From: CAIWHR01 sp963836265
GTDB lineage: Bacteria; Pseudomonadota; Gammaproteobacteria; Burkholderiales; Casimicrobiaceae
Reading direction: 5' to 3'
Assembly: GCA_963836265.1 (NCBI GenBank)
Contig: CAWIIO010000002.1
Coordinates: 248,001 to 312,000, forward strand
Length of the DNA stretch: 64,000 bases
The notes under the pieces: model-generated
What the model was told of the DNA's origin: nothing
Databases searched by the model: none
Seen by the model: the letters and a program-made list of their open reading frames with translations, nothing else
In this document: in pieces, positions 60,997 through 64,000 of the stretch
How positions within the stretch are numbered: the first letter of the stretch is position 1
Layout: the number at the start of each line of letters is the position of its first letter
Program-made: the position numbers and the translations under genes

Positions 60997-61625
60997 AAGC
61001 CTGCCGACGCAACCCCATCAGCCGCGCGGCGATGCTGCTCGCGCTTGGCGCGCTCGTTGCCGGCTGCAGCTTCACCCGGCCTTCGCCGGTCAAGGAAACG
61101 TACCTGCTCGACCCCGCCGTCCCGCCACCCGTCGCCAGGGCCCAGCCCGGATCGCTGCGCGTCGGCGCGGTCAACGTCGCGGCGCCGTTTCGCGGGCGCA
61201 ATTTCGTGGTTCGCGACACCGAGGTCCAATACGAATCGGACTTCTACCACGAGTTCATCGTGCCGCCGGGGCAGATGTTCACCGATGCGACGGCGCGAGC
61301 GCTCGTCGCCGCGAAGGTGTTCGCCAACGTCTCGCGACTCGGCGCCGCCGTCAGTGCCGATTGGGTGCTCGACGGCTTCGTCAGCGCGCTCTATGCGGAT
61401 ACGCGCAATGCGGCGCAGCCCGCGGCGGTGATCGAGGTCACCTACTATCTGTCGCGCGACGACGGGGGAGCGAGTTCGCCGCTGTGGTCGCGGGCCTACC
61501 GCAAGCAGGTGGCCGTCGCGTCGAATGCGCCGAGCGCGTACGTGACTGCCCTCAATACCGCGCTCTCCGAGATCCTCGCGGACCTCGCGCGCGACCTCGC
61601 GGCTGCGCCACTCCCGAAATCCTGA
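60993..61625 (+). CDS. ABC-type transport auxiliary lipoprotein (PqiC/MlaB-cluster type)
   Basis: 210 residues. Lipobox LVAGCSF near residue 25 indicates a lipoprotein. The body VKETYLLDPAV, LRVGAVNVAAPFRGRNFVVRDTEVQYESDFYHEF and GQMFTDATARAL matches the auxiliary lipoprotein family (PF03886) found with MCE transporters, thought to link the system to the outer membrane. Last gene of the four-gene set. Confidence 0.92.
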   Translation: MKACRRNPISRAAMLLALGALVAGCSFTRPSPVKETYLLDPAVPPPVARAQPGSLRVGAVNVAAPFRGRNFVVRDTEVQYESDFYHEFIVPPGQMFTDATARALVAAKVFANVSRLGAAVSADWVLDGFVSALYADTRNAAQPAAVIEVTYYLSRDDGGASSPLWSRAYRKQVAVASNAPSAYVTALNTALSEILADLARDLAAAPLPKS

Positions 61626-61727
61626 GCTCGGCGGCGGCGCACGCAGGCGACGCTCTCGACCGCGTCGCGCCACTTCACCGCGGGCGTACTGCATCACGCC
61701 ACCGCGGCACATCCGTTCGGCGTGCCG

Positions 61728-63188
61728 CTAGAACGCCGGCGGCAAGCCGGTTTCGCGCTCGGCCACCGGCGGCGCGCGATCGCCGGTCATCCGGTCGGCG
61801 GCAACGACCCAGCCGCCGCCCATCGCCTTGTAGATATTGACGCTCGCGACGAAGAGCGACGCCTTCACCGAGGCGAGCGTGAGCTCGGCGGGAAACAGCG
61901 ACTGCTCGGCCTGCAGCACCGTTGAATACGACGTGTAGCCGCCGTCGTACTGGAGGCGGGCGAGCCGCGAGTACGTCGACAGCGCGTCGACGAGCTTCTG
62001 TTGCGCTGCGAGCTGCTCGCTGATCTTCGCGCTTCCCACGAGCGCGTTGTCAACGTCGGCGAACGCGTTCTGGATCGACAGCTGATAGCTTTGCAGAGCC
62101 GCCTGCTGCGCGGCCTCGGCCTGCGCGACCTGGCCGCTCACTGCACCGAAGGTGAAGATCGGCCCGATCAGCTGCCCGGCGTAGCTCCACGTCCGCGCCG
62201 CCCCGGTGAAGAGATTCGACAGCTCGGTGCTCGCGGTGCCGAGCGCGCCGGTGAGCGAGATCGTCGGGAAGTAGAGCGCCTTCGCGGCGCCGATCTGTGC
62301 GTTGGCCGCGATCAGCTGCTCTTCCGATTGCCGAAGATCGGGCCTCCTCTCGAGGAGCTGCGATGGCATGCCGGCCGGCGCCACCGGCACCTTGAGCTCG
62401 CTGATCGACTTGCCGCGCTCGATCGTGCCCGGATTGCGGCCGACGAGCACGGACAGCGCGTTCTCGAGCTGCGCGATCTGACTCTCGATCTGCGGGATCT
62501 GCGCGGCGGCGGTCTCATACTGCGACTGCGCCTGCGCGACGTTCATCTGCGAGACCTGGCCATACTTGAACTGCAGCTCGAAGAGCTTGACGGAGTCGGC
62601 GTACGTGCCGAGCGTTCTCTTGGCGATCACGAGCTGCTCGTCGAGCCCGCGAAGCTGGATATAGTCGCTCGCCACGGATGCGACGAGCGACAGGATCACG
62701 CCGCGGCGCGCCTCGTCGGTCGCGAGCAGGTTCGCGCGCGCGGCCTCGGATTGCCGACGGATGCGTCCCCAGAGATCGATCTCCCAGCTGGCGCCGAGCG
62801 CCGCCTGGTACGCGGTTTCGGGATTGGGCAGAAGCTGCGCAAGCGCCGTCCGGCCCGATTCGGTCACGCGCTCGCGCTGCCCTGCGGCGTTGTACCCGAC
62901 CTGCGGGAACAGCGGCGAGCGCGTCTGCGCGAGAAAGCCCGCCGCCTGCTCGACGTTCGCGGCGGCGACCTTCACGTTGCGGTTGTTCGCAAGCGCTTCC
63001 GCGATCAGCGCATCGAGCACCGGATCGTCGTATTGCTTCCACCACTCGGTGTTCGCCGTGTCCGCGACTTCCTTCGGCTCGAAGCGGAACGACGTCGGCG
63101 CGTCGACGGAAGGCCGCTGATAATCGGGACCGAGCATGCAGCCGCCGAGAAGCGCGGCGCAAAGGGCGAACGCTGCCGCGGCCCGCAT
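61728..63188 (-). CDS. NodT-family RND efflux outer-membrane lipoprotein
   Basis: 486 residues from the ATG at 63188; a TTG six bases earlier is an alternative. Lipobox LLGGCMLGPDYQRP, then two TolC-like repeats: EWWKQYDDPVLDALIAEALANNRNV ... LGASWEIDLWGRIRRQSEAARA and RRPDLRQSEEQLIAANAQIGAAKALYFPTISLTGALG. Outer-membrane channel for the RND pump encoded directly upstream. The C-terminal ADRMTGDRAPP end is variable. Confidence 0.95.
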   Translation of the reverse strand: MRAAAAFALCAALLGGCMLGPDYQRPSVDAPTSFRFEPKEVADTANTEWWKQYDDPVLDALIAEALANNRNVKVAAANVEQAAGFLAQTRSPLFPQVGYNAAGQRERVTESGRTALAQLLPNPETAYQAALGASWEIDLWGRIRRQSEAARANLLATDEARRGVILSLVASVASDYIQLRGLDEQLVIAKRTLGTYADSVKLFELQFKYGQVSQMNVAQAQSQYETAAAQIPQIESQIAQLENALSVLVGRNPGTIERGKSISELKVPVAPAGMPSQLLERRPDLRQSEEQLIAANAQIGAAKALYFPTISLTGALGTASTELSNLFTGAARTWSYAGQLIGPIFTFGAVSGQVAQAEAAQQAALQSYQLSIQNAFADVDNALVGSAKISEQLAAQQKLVDALSTYSRLARLQYDGGYTSYSTVLQAEQSLFPAELTLASVKASLFVASVNIYKAMGGGWVVAADRMTGDRAPPVAERETGLPPAF

Positions 63189-63190
63189 GC

Positions 63191-64000
63191 TCAATCCGCC
63201 TCCCGTGGCGCGGGCGGGGGTGCGGCGGGAGGCGGCGCGGCAGCCGCCTCACCGCCGCTCCTGCGCTCGGCGAGCCGATCGAACAGGTAGAAGAACAGCG
63301 GCACGTAGAGCATTGCGAGCGTGGTCTCGCCGATCATCCCGCCGATGATGCCGGTGCCGATCGAATGGCGTGCGTTCGCTCCGGCGCCGAGCGCGATGGC
63401 GAGTGGCAGGCAGCCAAAGGCGAAAGCGAGCGAGGTCATGATGATCGGCCGCAGCCGTTGCTCGCCGGCAAGACGCGTCGCCTCCATGATCGAATGACCC
63501 TGATGGCGGAACTCGACGGCGGCGGTGACGCGAAGCACCGCATTCTTGGCGCCGAGTCCGATCAGCACGAGGAGCCCGATCTGGAAGTAGACGTCGTTCT
63601 CGAGCCCGCGCAGCCAGTTGGTGAGGAGCGCGCCGAGGATCCCAAACGGCACCGCGGTCATCACCGCGCCCGGCAGCGTCCACGACTCGTACTGGGCAGC
63701 GAGCACCAGGAACACGATGATCAGGCCGAAGAGGAATGCGATCATCGACGTGCCGCCGGACTTCACTTCGTCGTACGCGAGGCCGGACCACGCAAACGTG
63801 TAACTGGGTGGCAGCGTCTCCTTCGCGACCTCCTCCATCGCCTTGATCGCATCACCCGAGCTGTAGCCAGGCGCCGGATCGCCGATGATCTTTGCCGCGG
63901 GGAAGCCGTTGAAGTGCGGGAGCAGGTCGGGTCCGGCCACCCATTGCGTGGAGACGAGCGCCGCGAGCGGCACCATCTGGTTCTTGTTCGATCGCGTGTA
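63191..64000 (-). CDS. RND multidrug efflux permease, AcrB/MexB family (5' part outside window)
   Basis: C-terminal ~270 residues of an inner-membrane proton-driven pump, open to the right edge. Blocks: VPLAALVSTQWVAGPDLLPHFNGFP, AYDEVKSGG, LAAQYESWTLPGAVMTAVPFGILGALL, GEQRLRPIIMTSLAFAFGCLPLAI and GGMIGETTLAMLYVPLFFYLFDRL. In most relatives the segment after GLGAKNA reads close to ILIVEFA; here it is VLRVTAAVEF, with Arg and Thr in a helix that is normally hydrophobic except for one Glu. The tail is Ala/Pro-rich. The adaptor protein gene must lie outside the window. Confidence 0.94.
   Translation of the reverse strand, partial: YTRSNKNQMVPLAALVSTQWVAGPDLLPHFNGFPAAKIIGDPAPGYSSGDAIKAMEEVAKETLPPSYTFAWSGLAYDEVKSGGTSMIAFLFGLIIVFLVLAAQYESWTLPGAVMTAVPFGILGALLTNWLRGLENDVYFQIGLLVLIGLGAKNAVLRVTAAVEFRHQGHSIMEATRLAGEQRLRPIIMTSLAFAFGCLPLAIALGAGANARHSIGTGIIGGMIGETTLAMLYVPLFFYLFDRLAERRSGGEAAAAPPPAAPPPAPREAD

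Overview
This is a GC-rich window with dense, mostly co-oriented genes that frequently overlap by ATGA or TGATG. The content points to a betaproteobacterium: an O2-tolerant membrane-bound [NiFe] hydrogenase cluster in the gene order known from Cupriavidus, an EarP/EF-P(Arg32) pair, a RegB/RegA-type redox two-component system, and RatA, XdhC and Mla-type systems. Genus and species cannot be read from the sequence alone.

Layout. (1) 1-4582, minus strand: an Lhr-type helicase cut by the window edge, a stand-alone cyclic-nucleotide-binding protein, and a RatA/Coq10-type START protein. (2) 4583-22184, plus strand: an H2-oxidation island, hoxKGZ, then a 1.4 kb interruption (orphan HigA-like regulator and two small minus-strand genes), then hoxMLOQRTV and hypABFCDEX. 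HoxK carries the extra cysteines of O2-tolerant enzymes, and HypX is the factor linked to aerobic CO-ligand synthesis. FNR-type boxes precede both hoxK and hoxM. (3) 22342-25123: two tandem small cytochromes c in which His replaces the usual Met ligand, then regB-regA. (4) 25223-28884, minus strand: an 11-heme membrane-anchored cytochrome, a cytochrome b and an octaheme NapC-like cytochrome, preceded by a third FNR-type box. (5) 29268-31813: efp, earP and a DsbA/FrnE-type oxidoreductase.

(6) 31991-44493: an alpha-glucan/trehalose island. OtsA and OtsB make trehalose. A TreS-maltokinase fusion converts it to maltose 1-phosphate, GlgE polymerises it and GlgB branches the product. A putative (alpha/alpha)6-barrel glycosidase and a mechanosensitive-type membrane protein are embedded. 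OtsA is unusual in having an N-terminal two-helix membrane sensor-like module. (7) 44789-48576: a cation diffusion facilitator, Ada-AlkA and Ogt alkylation repair, and a DMT exporter. (8) 48582-54488, minus strand: xdhC plus a BMP-type nucleoside ABC transporter whose binding-protein gene carries a one-base frameshift. (9) 54618-57492: a SYLF protein, a 58-bp palindromic element, and two divergent paralogous binding proteins. (10) 57497-61625: a secreted protein and an Mla-like lipid ABC transporter (STAS-permease, ATPase, MCE protein, lipoprotein). (11) 61728-64000, minus strand: an RND efflux outer-membrane protein and the 3' end of the RND pump.

Taken together, the window encodes aerobic-tolerant H2 oxidation feeding quinones, a multiheme quinone-linked electron-transfer module probably induced at low oxygen, and a compatible-solute/storage-glucan pathway. 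The standard hydrogenase regulators HoxA and HoxBCJ are absent where Cupriavidus has them. FNR-type boxes and RegBA are the visible candidate regulators.
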